A model generated the notes under the pieces. That model saw only the letters and a program-made list of their open reading frames with translations, did not search any database and was not told where the DNA came from. Below, piece after piece: positions 36,666 to 48,683 of a stretch of DNA of 64,000 nucleotides. Each line of letters begins with the position of its first letter. The first letter of the stretch is position 1. Source of the DNA: Pilatotrama ljubarskyi (taxonomy: Eukaryota > Basidiomycota > Agaricomycetes > Polyporales > Polyporaceae); the NCBI GenBank assembly GCA_022385805.1, contig MU277675.1:184594-248593 (forward strand), in the 5' to 3' direction. A program made the position numbers and the translations under genes.

Positions 36666-38634
36666 GGCGGGGAAGCGGGGGAGGGGGAGGCGGGGAGGCG
36701 GGAACGAGACGAGGTGGAAGGGGAGGGAAGGGGAGGGTTAAATAGGATGGAGGGAGGAAGTTCTATAGGGAGGAGGCGTACGGGGAGGTTAAACTGCTTT
36801 TACGGCGCGTCGGACTGGGCCTGAGTTCCATCGGACGGGGGAGGAGAAGGCCCGTGAGCGCAGAGAGGCGCCACTCGGTGATGCAAACACGGGCGGACAG
36901 GAAAATGGAGGCCGAATCCCATGACGAGGTTGCGCTGATGTGCCTTTCCAGGCCATCCCGGATTTTCGCATTTCTTTCCAGAGCAGAGCCCAGCTGGACG
37001 AAGTGTCCACCCGGCGTCTGCCCATCATCTCGATCACCCGGTTCATACGGCACGATCGCGTCCTGATCGAGATCCGACTCTCGCTGCGCGTACGAGCGCC
37101 CGCCCTTCCCCGCCCTTCCCCATGGGCTGCCCCGCTCCTCTGCAACGCTCGGCACTCTGCTGCTCAGAAGACCAGGTCAACCCCGACGCGTCGGTCAGCC
37201 CCTGAACGTAGCCCCAGAGGTTTTTCTGAAGCCGCACGACCAATCATAGCCGCTTATTCGAGAGGTGCTCCAACGTACAATCACCATCCGACGCGTCCTA
37301 CGCGCTCGCATCCTGGCTCAAACGACCAGTTTGTCTGTCGACGTCCACGTCTCGTCCGTACGTCTTGCAACTTGCACTCGGTATACGCGTCAAAACGGCT
37401 CGCAATCACCTCGAAACGTGCTCTGTTCCAATGGCCGGCCTACTTGCACACCCGGACCTGTCTCGATCGACCACTTTCCGCTCGTCCGAGGCACGCTCGA
37501 GACTCTTCGGAAGACATCAATCCAGGTACCTGTACTTCGCCCTTACCCGATTGTGCCACGCACCGCTTGTCTGTTCCTTCCGAACCTGCATCTCGCAGGC
37601 CGCCGTGTCCGCGTAAACCTCCGTCATCCTTCCAACCCGCCTCTGCCATAAGCGAGTTGCGGGGTCAGAAAACCTCGAAGGCGTGCAATTCCAGTTCAGA
37701 TCCCCGCGGGGGAACTTGGGGAGACGCGAATGCTTGTCTGGCTTTACGCCGATAACGGGCTTCTCTCTGCTCGGTCACTTAGTGAAATCCTGGTCATGGG
37801 GTTGGTCTCGACTTCTGACCCACACGCTTGTTCCGCTACGGCCACCCGAGGACTCGCCACGATACGTACGTGCACGGTCGCAACTCAGTCGGTCCATCTC
37901 CTCGTGGCCGCTCGTAGCCCTGGACTTGTCGCTTTAGCACCGACAAATATAATTCCTACCGGCGGCAGCTCACGCTCGATCACGCTGCCCACATTCTGCC
38001 ACCAAATCTGGCGATCAGCAGGTAAACGAGCAGCCTGCTCTTTCAGGTCATGGCTGCGCTTCTCTCTCTTCTGTGTGTCGCGATTGTCCTTGTGATGCGT
38101 GTACGTACCTGACCATGACCTCAGCAATGTTGTCGACAATCTTTGCCAAGCAAGGAGGCTAGCGGACCCGCCTATAGCATGGGCATCTATTCTCATCCCT
38201 TTGCTGGTGCAGGCTTCGGCCAGACTACGTCCGCGCGGTGAAACAAGGGGTTGCAGCAGCGGCGAGCCCCTGAGCACTTTTCGCACCGGAGAGCTGACGA
38301 ACTTCTAGCACGGTTCTCCCAAAGTCCCTCCCCATCTTCGACGCCAGCAGCGAGTGTAGGACTGTGGAAGGGATTCGAGCTTGAACTCGGATTCGAGATG
38401 AGCTGTTCGAGCGCTTTCTCTGTACACAAGGCGCATGTGATACCCGGTCACAACCCTAACCTCAGTCCACTTGGCACAGCCGTCGTGGCGTAATGGGCGC
38501 CAAAGAGACGATCAGCACCGACGGCGGCGGCGGTAACGCCTTCACGTACTACACTCACATTGACTGCACTTCACAGCCTGCTCGTTACGACCTGAATACC
38601 CCAAATCCGAACTCATCTTACGAAATTTGACACG
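36666..38634. other. Long divergent intergenic region
   Basis: About 2 kb between the aquaglyceroporin ATG (-) and the SYLF-protein ATG (+). The 5' leader of the aquaporin is G/A-rich on the plus strand (36666-36790). A 271-codon open frame (36940-37755) has no domain and strange composition, so I do not call it. Nothing else is recognisable. Confidence 0.4.
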
Positions 38635-39664
38635 ATGTCGATGCTGGACAAGTTCCGCAAGGGCGCCCAGAAGGCGGGCATGCAGGCGTCCGCGTTTCTG
38701 AAGGAGGGCTCGAACAAGCTCGCGAACGAATCGCAGCATTTTGTGCAAGGATTCTCGCTACCCGGGGAGGCGGAGAAGGCTGCTAAGATACTCGAGAGCT
38801 TCCTAGGTGAGTGATACTGGGCTCTTGACACAAAGAACGAGGTTACGATGCGCGGTGTGCAGCGGACCCCGAGCATCCCGAATCGGCGCTCAACGCCATC
38901 CCCAAAGCCGTGCTTCAGCGCGCACGGGGTGAGTTCTATCCTACTGTTGCTTCACATCCGACCATTCAAGCCGCCAACGGCAGGCCTCGCCATCTTCTCC
39001 GTGGTCAAGGCGGGCTTCGTCTTCTCCGGCAAGGCAGGCTCAGGAATCGTCATCGCGCGGCTGCCCGACGGCTCGTGGTCCGCGCCGTCCTGCATCGCAA
39101 CGGGAGGCGTGGGCTGGGGCCTCCAAATCGGCGCAGACATCACCGACTTTGTCATCGTGCTGAACAGCGAGGAGGCCGTCCGCGCGTTCGCGATGGGCGG
39201 CAACGTCACCATCGGCGGGAACATCAGTGCTGCTGCGGGCCCCATCGGCACGGGAGGCGCGGTGCAGGCGTCACTCGCGCACCCCGCGCCCATGTTCTCC
39301 TACTCCAAGTCGAAAGGTGCGTCTCTTCAGGCTTTGGGTTTCAGAATGCAAGGCCGTGCTCTGGCTCTGACGCTCGTCGTGACGTCACGCAGGACTCTTT
39401 GCTGGGCTCTCGCTCGAGGGTACGGTGCTTATCGAGCGCAAGGACGCGAACCGGGATTTCTACGGCTCGGCCGTGCCCGCGCGCGACATCCTGACCGGGC
39501 GCGTGCCGCCGCCCGAGGTCGCGTCGAAACTGTACGAGGTTATCGAGGCCGCGGAGGGTGTCGATGAGTCTGGCCTCCCCGAGAACGCGTACGTGCCTAC
39601 CGCGACGGGCGACCACCTCGATATCCGGCACGGCGGCACAGTCTTCGATGCCGAGAGCCACTGA
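38635..39664 (+). CDS. SYLF-domain (Ysc84/SH3YL1-type) lipid-binding protein
   Basis: SYLF (DUF500) domains bind phosphoinositides and, in Ysc84, actin, at endocytic sites. Four exons, phase checked: 38635-38806, 38863-38928, 38984-39316, 39393-39664; 280 residues. Order: amphipathic N-terminus (KFRKGAQKAGMQASAFLKEG), a helix ending AIPKAVLQRARGLAIFSVVK, then the domain core AGFVFSGKAGSGIVIARL, SWSAPSCIATGGVGWGLQIG, TDFVIVLNSEEAVRAF, NVTIGGNISAAAGPIGTGG and GLFAGLSLEGTVLIERKDAN. No SH3 or FYVE domain follows, so this is a SYLF-only form, common in basidiomycetes. Confidence 0.92.
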
Positions 39665-40961
39665 GCGAGGAGCTGCGAAGCAGAGCTAGCGGGGATTTCC
39701 TCGCAGCAGGCCCAGACGGATCGTCATCAAGCGAGACGCGTGCGGGGATGGCTGCGCTGAGATCGTTCACTGGTGGTGCGTGTGCGGGGCCCCGCGGCAC
39801 CGCACCGGTGCTAACTGCAGGGCATTCAGGAGTAGCTTGGAGGTGGAGGAGGAACGGCTTGACTCGATTTGCTCGATACGCTACGAATACTGGAACGACC
39901 GATACGATTCTTTTTGTGTTCATGTTACGCTTCTCTGTTGACTACCCCGGAGCCTCGCCCGCGCCCGCGGCTGCTTACGCGCTTGTACATACGACACTTA
40001 CTGCACACATATCGGACGGCTTGTGGCTCTCTGACGTTGTGTTTCGCGCGCCTCCATCACCCCTCTGGGGATCCTCGTCCGCGCGAGATGCTCAGCTGCT
40101 CATCCTAAAAGCCCCAGAAAGGCTCGGAGCCGATGCGTCGGGCGCCGCTCGTTACGAACTCAAACAGGGGTCCGAGGCCAGCTGCCCCGCTGCGCACCTC
40201 CAGCCTCCCGCCGTGCGACGTTCTATCCGTATGCAGCTCCGGACTAGCTCCGGAGGTCGTTTGTGGCACTTCGGGCAGGACGCCGGGCGCACCGAATATC
40301 CACGGCGGGTGCGGCGGATGCTCGGGCTCGGGTTCGGGTTCGGGCTCGGATTGGACGAAGCATGCGCCGAATCCCGACGTCGCCGACCCCGACGTCCGCG
40401 TTTGGATAGGTTCCGAAGGGGCGGGGCGGTGGGTTTGGACCTTGGTGCCTCGCCGAATTATGGATGAACGTTTTCGCCCGATCGTGCCATGGCGCGCGCC
40501 ATGCGGCCGCTGCGCCCACAGGTCGAGCATTCTGCCGGACCATCGATAGCCGGTGCCCGGATCGATGGGTCCAGGAAGGTCCAGGGACCAGAGGCTCATC
40601 TAGCTTCAAGGGCAGCGGGAGGGCAAGGAAGAGTGGCGGTTTGCAGGTACGAGAAGAAAAAATTCAGTAACAGCAGACCCTGGGTAGACGCGACGGGTTC
40701 AGCGAGTGCAGAATGAAACTGGGGGCAGGTCGAAAGCAGATAAATTAGCAGGTGTAGCGGATGTACTGGTAAAGCGGCAGCATGTAGGGTATCCTAATAT
40801 GTAGGTCCTCGGGGGAAAGCAAGATGACGACAGGTACATCGGGTGAGATATATGGTACAACACCAGAGTCAGACAGCGAGCGCGCTCGCCCTCAACGGCA
40901 CAGTGCGCGCTCTGCGACATGTTCGGCAGCGAGCATCTATAGCAGACAAGGTCTACCGCGT
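39665..40961. other. Intergenic region between convergent genes
   Basis: About 1.3 kb between the SYLF stop (+) and the protease A stop (-). A short GGGCTCGGGTTC-type tandem repeat lies at about 40320-40350. No gene is supported. Confidence 0.4.
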
Positions 40962-42904
40962 TCAGTAGCGTGCATCCCAAGGGTTCGAGTACGGTGGCCG
41001 GTGGTAGCCCGAGTTGTTGTTGTTGACGAGGTGCAGGTCGTGCGCTTCTGGCGGGGCGGGGTCGTGCAGCGGCTGGTACGTCGGGCGGAAGAACGTCGTG
41101 CGCTGGCGCTTGTTCCTGCGCCAGCAGCAGAACACGCCGAGACCGATGAGGATGAGGACTCCGCCCGCGGCGGCAAGGCCGATGATGAGCGGGAGGCGCG
41201 CCTTGAGGCGCTCGCCGAGCGTTGCGTCGGACGGCGTCCACGGGCTGTTGCCGCGCACCTTGATGAAGTCGGCGTGCGCCTCGGCGGTGTCGTTCGTCGT
41301 GGGCAGCATCTGCACATACGGGTCCGCGGTGGCGGCCGTCGAGCCGTCGACGAAGTCGCCGAAGTTGATGTACGTGTAGGCGTTGCGCACTGTCGAGGAC
41401 GGTCCCGAGGGCGTCAGACTCAGAATGGACGGCGGGGAGAGGGTAAGCGCGCTTACGAAAGGCCATGCCGAAGATCACGTCGTAAGTGGCGTCGTCTTGC
41501 GGGTCCATCGGTTGGAACTGGGCGGGAACGTGTCAGCGGGGTGACCTACGACCTGACATCGGCGAACATGGACGAACCGCGCCGACGCAGACGGCCTTGC
41601 CGCTCGAGTCGGTCAGGTTGAGGTCGAGGTTCGTGTCGAGCCGATGGATGGGGAAGCTGACGCCGGAGAATTTGAAGGTGACGTTGACCTCTTTGTCGCA
41701 GGGGATCTGCCAGACCTGGCCATTCAACTCGGAGCGGGTGACCAACGACGCCCCTGGGACGTCCTTGTAGAAAGCTTCTGCTACACGGCTGTATACGGAC
41801 AGGTTGGTGATTGGATCTGCGTTACTCGACCAGAGGCACTTACGGAGGCACTTGCGGAAGAGAGTATCCTGTGTCCAGCACGACCTGCGTACTGTGAGAC
41901 TGAGCCGGAACGTCTACGCAGTCAAACTTACCGTAAGCTGCTTGTTGTTTGATGTCGAGCTCACGGCTGTCTGTACGTTGAACTGGTCAATGACGTTGTT
42001 ACCAGCGGGCCCAATGATTCCGTCCGCATCGAGCAATATCTGCCAATGCTGATTCGCAGAATTCGAGCTGGAAACAGTAGACACAGGTAGCTTGGGCTGA
42101 GAGGTAACGCTCTCATATCCTGGTAGCATTTCACCAACTGTGAGCTCGCCAGTGGGTGGATCTGTCGGGTCGCGGAGGCGACCGAGCAGGACCGTGATAT
42201 AGTTGGGGGTGGAGGTGTTTTGTCTGAATATCCTGTCTAGCACCGGGTCGCCAGCTGAGTCGGAGGAGCCGAGCGCGTCCTTCACTCGGGACCCAACATT
42301 GGGGCCAAGACCAATCAAACCTGTCCCTGCAGATGAGGGAGGCACGTTGACTGCAAAGACGCGGTATGATCAGCAGGTGTACACAGCTATGAAAGCGCAC
42401 GACTGACGGAACGCTTGATCTTCGACTTTGTAACCGGCGAACTCTAATGGGGCGGTCAATATGGACCCTGAAGTGGCGTGTATATATGTAAGTGAGCATG
42501 ATCCGCGAAGCGACACGATTGACTGGAGCGCACCTTCTACGGCGTCCACGGCGTACTGAACTTTTGTCGATTTGCCCGTGTTCTTCGCGTTTGGGACGTT
42601 ACCCGTCACCCAGAGATCGGAGCTGTGAGGGCGTCAGCGGACCGCCCATAGAGATTGCGTGTGGTACTAGCCTGCCTGTGTCTATTTGCACGCTAAAGTT
42701 TTGGCCCCCGAGAGTGATGTCCGTGTTGTATTGGACGTCTCCGAGATCGCCCACGGACGTGTTTCCGACGACGCTTGCTCTCCTGCCCAGGACGCCACCG
42801 ACGTGTCTCGGAGCGGGCCGGCCGTACAGCTTCAGTCGGGTTGCACCCGTGAGCTCGCTCGCATAGAGCAGGACAAGAGAGATGGCGAGCGGCGAGGCCT
42901 TCAT
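40962..42904 (-). CDS. Membrane-anchored A1 aspartic protease (paralogue A)
   Basis: Pepsin-fold protease tethered to the membrane at the cell surface. Eight exons on the minus strand, phase checked: 42904-42672, 42622-42534, 42467-42408, 42350-41932, 41884-41844, 41788-41578, 41517-41457, 41389-40962; 513 residues. Signal peptide MKASPLAISLVLLYASELTG. First catalytic motif DTGSSDLWVTG spans intron 1, whose donor is GC (..GGCAG|GCTAGT). Second catalytic motif VLDTGYSLPQVP. Ends with a TM helix (LPLIIGLAAAGGVLILIGLGVF), then CCWRRNKRQR and a cytosolic tail. Divergent from a clear paralogue at 43401, 496 bp apart. Relative to it, three introns interrupt the region that is one exon there. Confidence 0.9.
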
Positions 42905-43400
42905 GCTTGTGCTACTCTAGATAGAGAGGGTCGGGAGGGAAGCCAGCGAAGGAGACCGGAATGCTGTCAAGGTGGGCGCAGCATGCCCAGAGTGGCGGTG
43001 GACGGAGACCGCCCTGCACAGGTCTGGGCGACAGCGAGACAGCCGCTGGTGTCCGCAGTGGAGACAGAAGCAATTCATGTAAAGCGTGTGTTTCTCAGAG
43101 AGTCAGAGACTCTGCACGCATCCGCAGCTATATAATATGTGTTCGTGCTGCTAGTTGAGAGCGAGCAGAGGCCGAGCGAGGTGTGCAGGGAGGGCATGGA
43201 CGACGGTCGCCGTGTGAGAGTGCGCGTGTGGCGGCACCGCCGCGACTGGCTTGGTCGGACCGAGCTCAGACTGAGACTGCCTCTCCCAGACTTGTTCCCC
43301 GACCACCACCGCGTCTCGCTCGACTCGCCCGCCTCGCCCGCCCACACTCGACACCGCCCTCAGCTTTGGGCATTCCGTTCTTTCCAGATCTGCAGACCGG
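42905..43400. promoter_or_regulatory. Shared divergent promoter of the protease pair
   Basis: 496 bp between the two ATGs. A TATATAATA element at 43129-43137 lies about 225 bp from ATG A and 264 bp from ATG B; being nearly symmetric it could serve either direction. The plus strand is C/T-rich from about 43290, as in the leader of gene B. Confidence 0.45.
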
Positions 43401-45438
43401 ATGCGGTCGCTCCTTCCTGTCCTTTCCTCTCTCGCCCTCCTTGCTGTCCATGTCCGCGCTCTCAACTTCAACGTGAACATCCGACAGCGCGCCGCTGCAG
43501 CTCTCGCAGCGCGTGCTAACGGCCAAAACGCTGTCCCTGTCGCGAACACGCGCAACTCGGAGTACATTGCCAACATCACCCTCGGCGGACGCCAGATCCC
43601 TGTTCTGCTGGACACCGGGAGGTACGCAGTGTCAGGTTGTCTCGCGACGCAGCAGAGTTCAACGGCCAGTCTAGTTCCGATCTCTGGGTTACTGGCAGCG
43701 TGCCGAACGCGAAAGATGTTGGCAAGTCCGTGTCGCTGAGCTACGCTGTTGGGAACGCTGCAGGTGAGCATGAACCTGGGTATGCCATATTGCCTTTGAT
43801 ATTCAAGATTCACAGGCGACGTGTACACTGCACCGCTGGAATTTGCAAATTACACCGTCCAAGATCAAGCATTCTGTGAGTGATCCTGCTAAGTCTTAAA
43901 TGTCGGGCGTTTTGGAGTTGTCGGGGCAACTGGACCCTATGTACCCCGCATGGAGGTATCTATCCATCCCCCGGCACACTCATTTAAAGCAGCTCCGCAC
44001 GGCGGTATAACCACTGTAAATGCTAACATACAATCCCAGTGCTGGTACAGGATACCTCCTCATTCTCGGTCGACATCAAGTCACAGGGTTATGAGGGACT
44101 GATTGGCCTGGGCCCGAACACTGGCTCCGTTATTCGCGACAAGCTGGATACCGCGAGCGCCGACAGTGTGCTTGACCGCATTTTCTCGCAAAACACCACC
44201 TCCGCCAACTACCTCACCATTCTCCTCAACCGCGAGGGAGATCCAGCGAGTCCGTCCACCGGCCAGCTGACGATCTCCGAAGTCCTCCCGCAGTACAGTA
44301 ACATCACGAGCATGCCAAAGCTGCCTGTAACGAAGGTCCACAAGCTCACGGACGAGGACCAGCACTGGCAGGTCTACACCGACGTGAACGGCGTGCTGGG
44401 CCCGGATGGCCAGCCCATCCAGATCGACTCCATCGTGCCTAGCGCGCCTGACGGCCAGCTCGTCGTAGTGTTCGACTCTGGCTTCACGTTGCCGCAGGTG
44501 CCTCGTGATATGGCCGACGCGATCTACGGCCGTATCCCGGGCGCAGAGTACAACGAAGCGTCCGAAGTGTGGACTGTGCCCTGCGACCAGCTCATCCCTT
44601 TGACGTTCAAGTTTGGGGGCGTCGAGTATCCGATCCATCCGCTCGACGTGTCTAGCAGCGACTTCAACATGGTAAACTCGCTTGGCAATCCTGTCTGCGT
44701 TGGCACCTTCCAGCCGATTACTTCCGCCTTCAGTCTGCTCGGAGAGTACGACATCATCCTTGGCATGGCTTTCTGTGCGTGTCTCTGCTGTCCATGCATC
44801 TTTCGAATACTTACACATGAATCTGCTAGTGCGTAACACGTACACGCTCCTCGACTACGGGAACTTCATGGAGAACACCGCCTCCGACCGCGGTGACCCT
44901 TACGTACAGCTCCTGCCGATTACCGACGTAAATGCCGCGCACCAGGATTTTGTCAAGGTCCGGCTCAATGGCATAGATACGACTGGTGACTCCGCGCATG
45001 CCCTGCTCCCAGCTGACCAGATGCAGCATTCGCCGATCTCGGAAGCCGAGAAGAAGAAGCGGTGCGTCTCGATACATCTTGAGAAGGGAGTATCTCTTGC
45101 TAATGCTTTGCGCGAAATTGTCTAGATATGAGGAAATGATCCTCAGTCGCTGGCCATACATCTTCGTCGGCTGCTTGGCCTTCGTACTCATTGTCGCTGG
45201 CCTCATCACCTGGCGGTGCTGCGTTCACCGGAAGAAGAAGCGCGAGGCAAAGGCTGCCAGCATGCGTCTGCCGGACACGAGTGCTCCTCCACGTTCACCC
45301 GGAACGCAAGCTATTTCGTTCAGCCGCCTCGAGGACGGAATGATGCCCAACAACTACCAGATGCAGGAGAGCAAGGCGCACGACTACCGCTCGTCAGACT
45401 ACCGACCCTCGTTCGCCTCAAGCCGCACGCGCGTGTGA
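43401..45438 (+). CDS. Membrane-anchored A1 aspartic protease (paralogue B)
   Basis: Six exons, phase checked: 43401-43621, 43675-43763, 43816-43875, 44040-44774, 44830-45061, 45126-45438; 549 residues. Signal peptide MRSLLPVLSSLALLAVHVRA. First catalytic motif DTGSSDLWVTG across intron 1 (normal GT here). Second is VFDSGFTLPQVP, DSG instead of DTG, still a functional form in the family. Many NxS/T sites. A TM helix (WPYIFVGCLAFVLIVAGLITW) is followed by CCVHRKKKREAK and a Ser-rich tail. Exons 2 and 3 have exactly the same lengths as in paralogue A (89 and 60 nt), showing common descent, while exon 4 here covers A exons 4-7. B has one intron (45062-45125) that A lacks. Confidence 0.9.
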
Positions 45439-46272
45439 GCGCTGCTGCATGTTTGCCCCCATGCTGTCGACCCCCAGGTGCCCTATGCGTCACTTCCGTG
45501 AAGAAGAGGCTCGGACTTCGAGAAGTTGTGTTACTGCCTACGCTCGCCCTCCCTACCCGCCCACCTACCTTACCTCCCGCCCCCAGCTGTTGTAGCTCGA
45601 CCGTCGCTCTGCCCGACACCTTACCCCGCCGATCGTGTATCATACCTGCTGCCCGCCAGCAAGCCCTTCGCTCTTTGCCTCGTCGCTTTCGTGAGCCGTC
45701 CGAGTCGGCACATGGCATTCGTCGCGCTCTCCGTAACTTCTCGCTTTTCGCAGCCCCCTTCGCCTTCTCCGGCCGAAACTTAGGTTAGTTACCGCCTTCT
45801 CTGACGCCTGTGGACAGGCTTGTTACCCCGCAGTACATAGTACTTTACCCGAGAGGACCCTCACTCTCACGCGACCTACTGTTACCCTAGGCGTTTTACC
45901 CTTCTTTTGCCGTTTGTCCTTGAACGTTTTGGGATGGTTGTGTATAACAGAGGAACCAAAGCAGTCTCTGCAACGCTTAGAGCTGCTGGGGCGAGCACGT
46001 TGAGCGCGAGCGCGTCGTATATAGCGCGCGCATGTGATCGCGCAGTCTGAATGGATTACGTAACACAACGTCAGGGCGCGTCGGTATGAGGAAGCGCCCA
46101 CTACTTAGAGGGTGGCGGTCCCAGCCGACCACTACTTAAGCGGATACCGTTCACCACTCCGCCTTATCGCTGCATTCTCGCTGGCATAGAGTACACTGCA
46201 GCATCTTGTCTATCTGCTACGAATAGCTGCTTGCGCGACTGGGCTTTCTGAGACTTGGATAAGTTGGACGGG
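45439..46272. other. Intergenic region and NPP promoter
   Basis: 834 bp between two plus-strand genes. C/T-rich until about 45780 (3' UTR of protease B). GTATATAG at about 46017 is a possible TATA box of the phosphodiesterase gene. No gene is supported. Confidence 0.4.
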
Positions 46273-48557
46273 ATGGAGGCCAAGTACTCCAAACTCAGCG
46301 CGGCGGACGTCTCACCCCGCCATTCACTTCAGGCCGTGACGGACGAGGAGTGCAAGGCTCTCATCGCGCCCGAGGAGAGGCCCTTTGATGAAGACAAGCC
46401 GTATCGGCAATACGACGAAGAAGACACTGCGGAGACTGAGCAGGCGGCACAGTCCAGACGGCGACGCCTGACCTGGATCGTGCTGTTCTTCTCCTTGTTG
46501 CTTATCAGCATCGCTATCCCTGTACGACGGCTGCTGAGCGGAGGTGCTGGCTCCGACAAGCCGAGTTTGCGGACGGGAGAAGGGCTCCTGAGCAACGGGA
46601 CGCACGAGTTCAAGAAGAGCGCACTTATCGTGTCGATTGACGGTCTGCGGTATGTCCCGCCTGGAGGCTGCTGTGGGCGCGCGTGGGTTATTCACAGAAA
46701 CAATGCAGTGCGGACTACCTCGACCGGGGCTTGACGCCTCATTTGTTGGCTATAAGCAAGGATGGGCTCCGCGCGAAGTCCCTGAAGCCTGTCTTCCCCG
46801 TGAGTCAATATAGCCGCTTCCGTGGACGAACGCTGACTTCGTCTAGACATTGACTTTCCCGTACGTTGATCTTTTACTTTGCGCCTCATATCAGCACACT
46901 GAGAAGAAGCCCCGGGAAGCAACCACTGGGCACTGATGTAAGTAATGGTGCTCGTAAGTCGCGCAGATCATCCTGAAACCTATCACTGCCAGGACTGGAC
47001 TCTACGTGGAGTCGCACGGCATCGTAGCCAATGTAGGTCGCAATGAAACCTGGCCTCAAAGTGCCGCGCAAATTTGACACCGTATGCAGAACTTCTGGGA
47101 CCCAGAAACTGGTAGGGAGTTCCATTACAACAGAATCGACGCGTCGTGGAACGCCTCATGGTGGTATGGCGAGCCTGTCAGTCCTTTGCCCTGAATCCGC
47201 GGTTGCGAACGTGCGTGCTAAGATGAGCGGTCGTGTCGCAGATGTGGGAAACTGCTGAGCGTGCAGGAATAGTCACCGCGAACCTGATGTGGTATGTCAT
47301 TTGCGACGCGCCGATGTGGTTTTGGATTGAACTGAATCGTGACAGGCCTGGGCCGCCGAAGACGCGCACAGGTTATTCGCCGACGTACTTCGTGCCCTGG
47401 AAGGTACGCTCAATTACGGGATGTGACTGGCAGTGTTGCGACTTCAGACGTGTTTCCAGGATAAAGTGTCGCTGAAGGACAAGCTCGACCAGATCCTTGC
47501 CTGGATTGACCTGCCACTCGAGAAGCGTCCGCAATTCATCATGGGTAAGCTGCTCACCGCCTGCAACATATGCCGGTACTCATACCTCCCCGCATAGCCT
47601 ATGAACCATCCCTCGATCAGGCAGGTCACCTGACAGGTCCCAATTCTCCTCTGGTCAATGTGAGCCACCCTGTACCTGCATGTGGTCGTTACATCCTGAA
47701 GCCCTCCGTCTCCACAGAAAGTTTTGAAACAAGTGGACGTCTTCGCGCGGGACTTGCACGACGCCATTGAGGCACGCAATCTCACCGACATATTCGACAT
47801 CGTGTTCGTCAGCGATCATGGAATGACCGACACGAGCCATCCCGAACATGTATACATGGACGATATCCTTGGAGAAGGTTTCGAGCGCGTAGAGCACGAA
47901 GACGGTGAGCCGCTCCCTTTACTCTCTTCCTGCCTGAGTCTGACAGGCGACTGAACGATTGTAGGCTGGCCCTCGATGGGACTGCGCTTCTCCTCGAAGG
48001 AGGACGAGGCTAGGTATCTCGAAGTGCTGTTGCAGGCGGCCGCCATAAACCAGGGCAAATTCGACGTCTTCACGCACGAGACGATGCCCGAGCGCTGGCA
48101 CTTCTCACACAATCCGCGTATTGCGCCGATTTATGTCGTCCCCCGGATAGGCTACGTCCTCACGGACCACATCGAGAATGGGGCCGGGATGTCCAAGGGG
48201 GTGCGTACAACGTTCTCCACACTTGCATCCGGTAGGCCCTCAACTGACTAACCCTTCTCTTAGAACCATGGGTACGACAATGACTACCCGTCGATGCACG
48301 CCATGTTCGTCGCGCACGGGCCCTTCTCTGCTGTCGTGAAAGCGATCGAAGCAGACCGTGCGAAGTCCGCCTCGCGCCTGCTCTCCCGTGCTCTCGGGCG
48401 GCCAAACAAGGGTTGGCACTCGACCGCGGACGATGCATACGTGATGGAGACGTTCGAGAACGTGCAGATATACAACCTCATGATGAAGCTGCTCGGGATC
48501 GAGGACCGTGCCGCGCCCACGAACGGCACGAAAGGTTTCTGGGATAAGTATTTTTGA
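46273..48557 (+). CDS. Ecto-nucleotide pyrophosphatase/phosphodiesterase (NPP family), type II membrane protein
   Basis: Hydrolyses nucleotide pyrophosphate and phosphodiester bonds outside the cell or in the vacuole, with two metals. Thirteen exons, phase checked: 46273-46649, 46709-46799, 46847-46860, 46920-46937, 46993-47032, 47090-47176, 47242-47291, 47346-47403, 47460-47544, 47598-47659, 47718-47904, 47965-48200, 48264-48557; 532 residues. One TM near the N-terminus (LTWIVLFFSLLLISIAIPV) follows RRRR. Active-site pieces are complete: VSIDGLR (metal Asp), TLTFPNHWALMTGLY (nucleophile Thr), PSLDQAGHLTGP (Asp and His), VSDHGMTD (Asp-His) and NHGYDNDYPSMHA (His). Exons 3 and 4 (14 and 18 nt) encode the nucleophile loop. 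S. cerevisiae Npp1/Npp2 are the nearest named relatives. Confidence 0.93.
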
Positions 48558-48683
48558 GCGTCCGGTATCGTGGGCGGATAGTCGTGGCGGACAGGGCGGT
48601 GCGTGGATTGTACACTATCTATACGGATTTAGAGCATATCATATGCATGCACGGTTGTGCCATAGATAGCGAAGTGGTACATA

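Noticed and set aside
37655..37730. tRNA-like stretch with AGTTCAGATCC
   Set aside because: No matching acceptor or anticodon stems could be folded around it.
36940..37755. 271-codon plus-strand frame in the aquaporin/SYLF spacer
   Set aside because: Arg/Ser/Pro-rich, no domain, no splice-consistent neighbours.
40824..41621. 265-codon plus-strand frame
   Set aside because: Exactly antisense to the C-terminal exons of protease A.
44081..44845. 254-codon minus-strand frame
   Set aside because: Antisense of the large exon of protease B.
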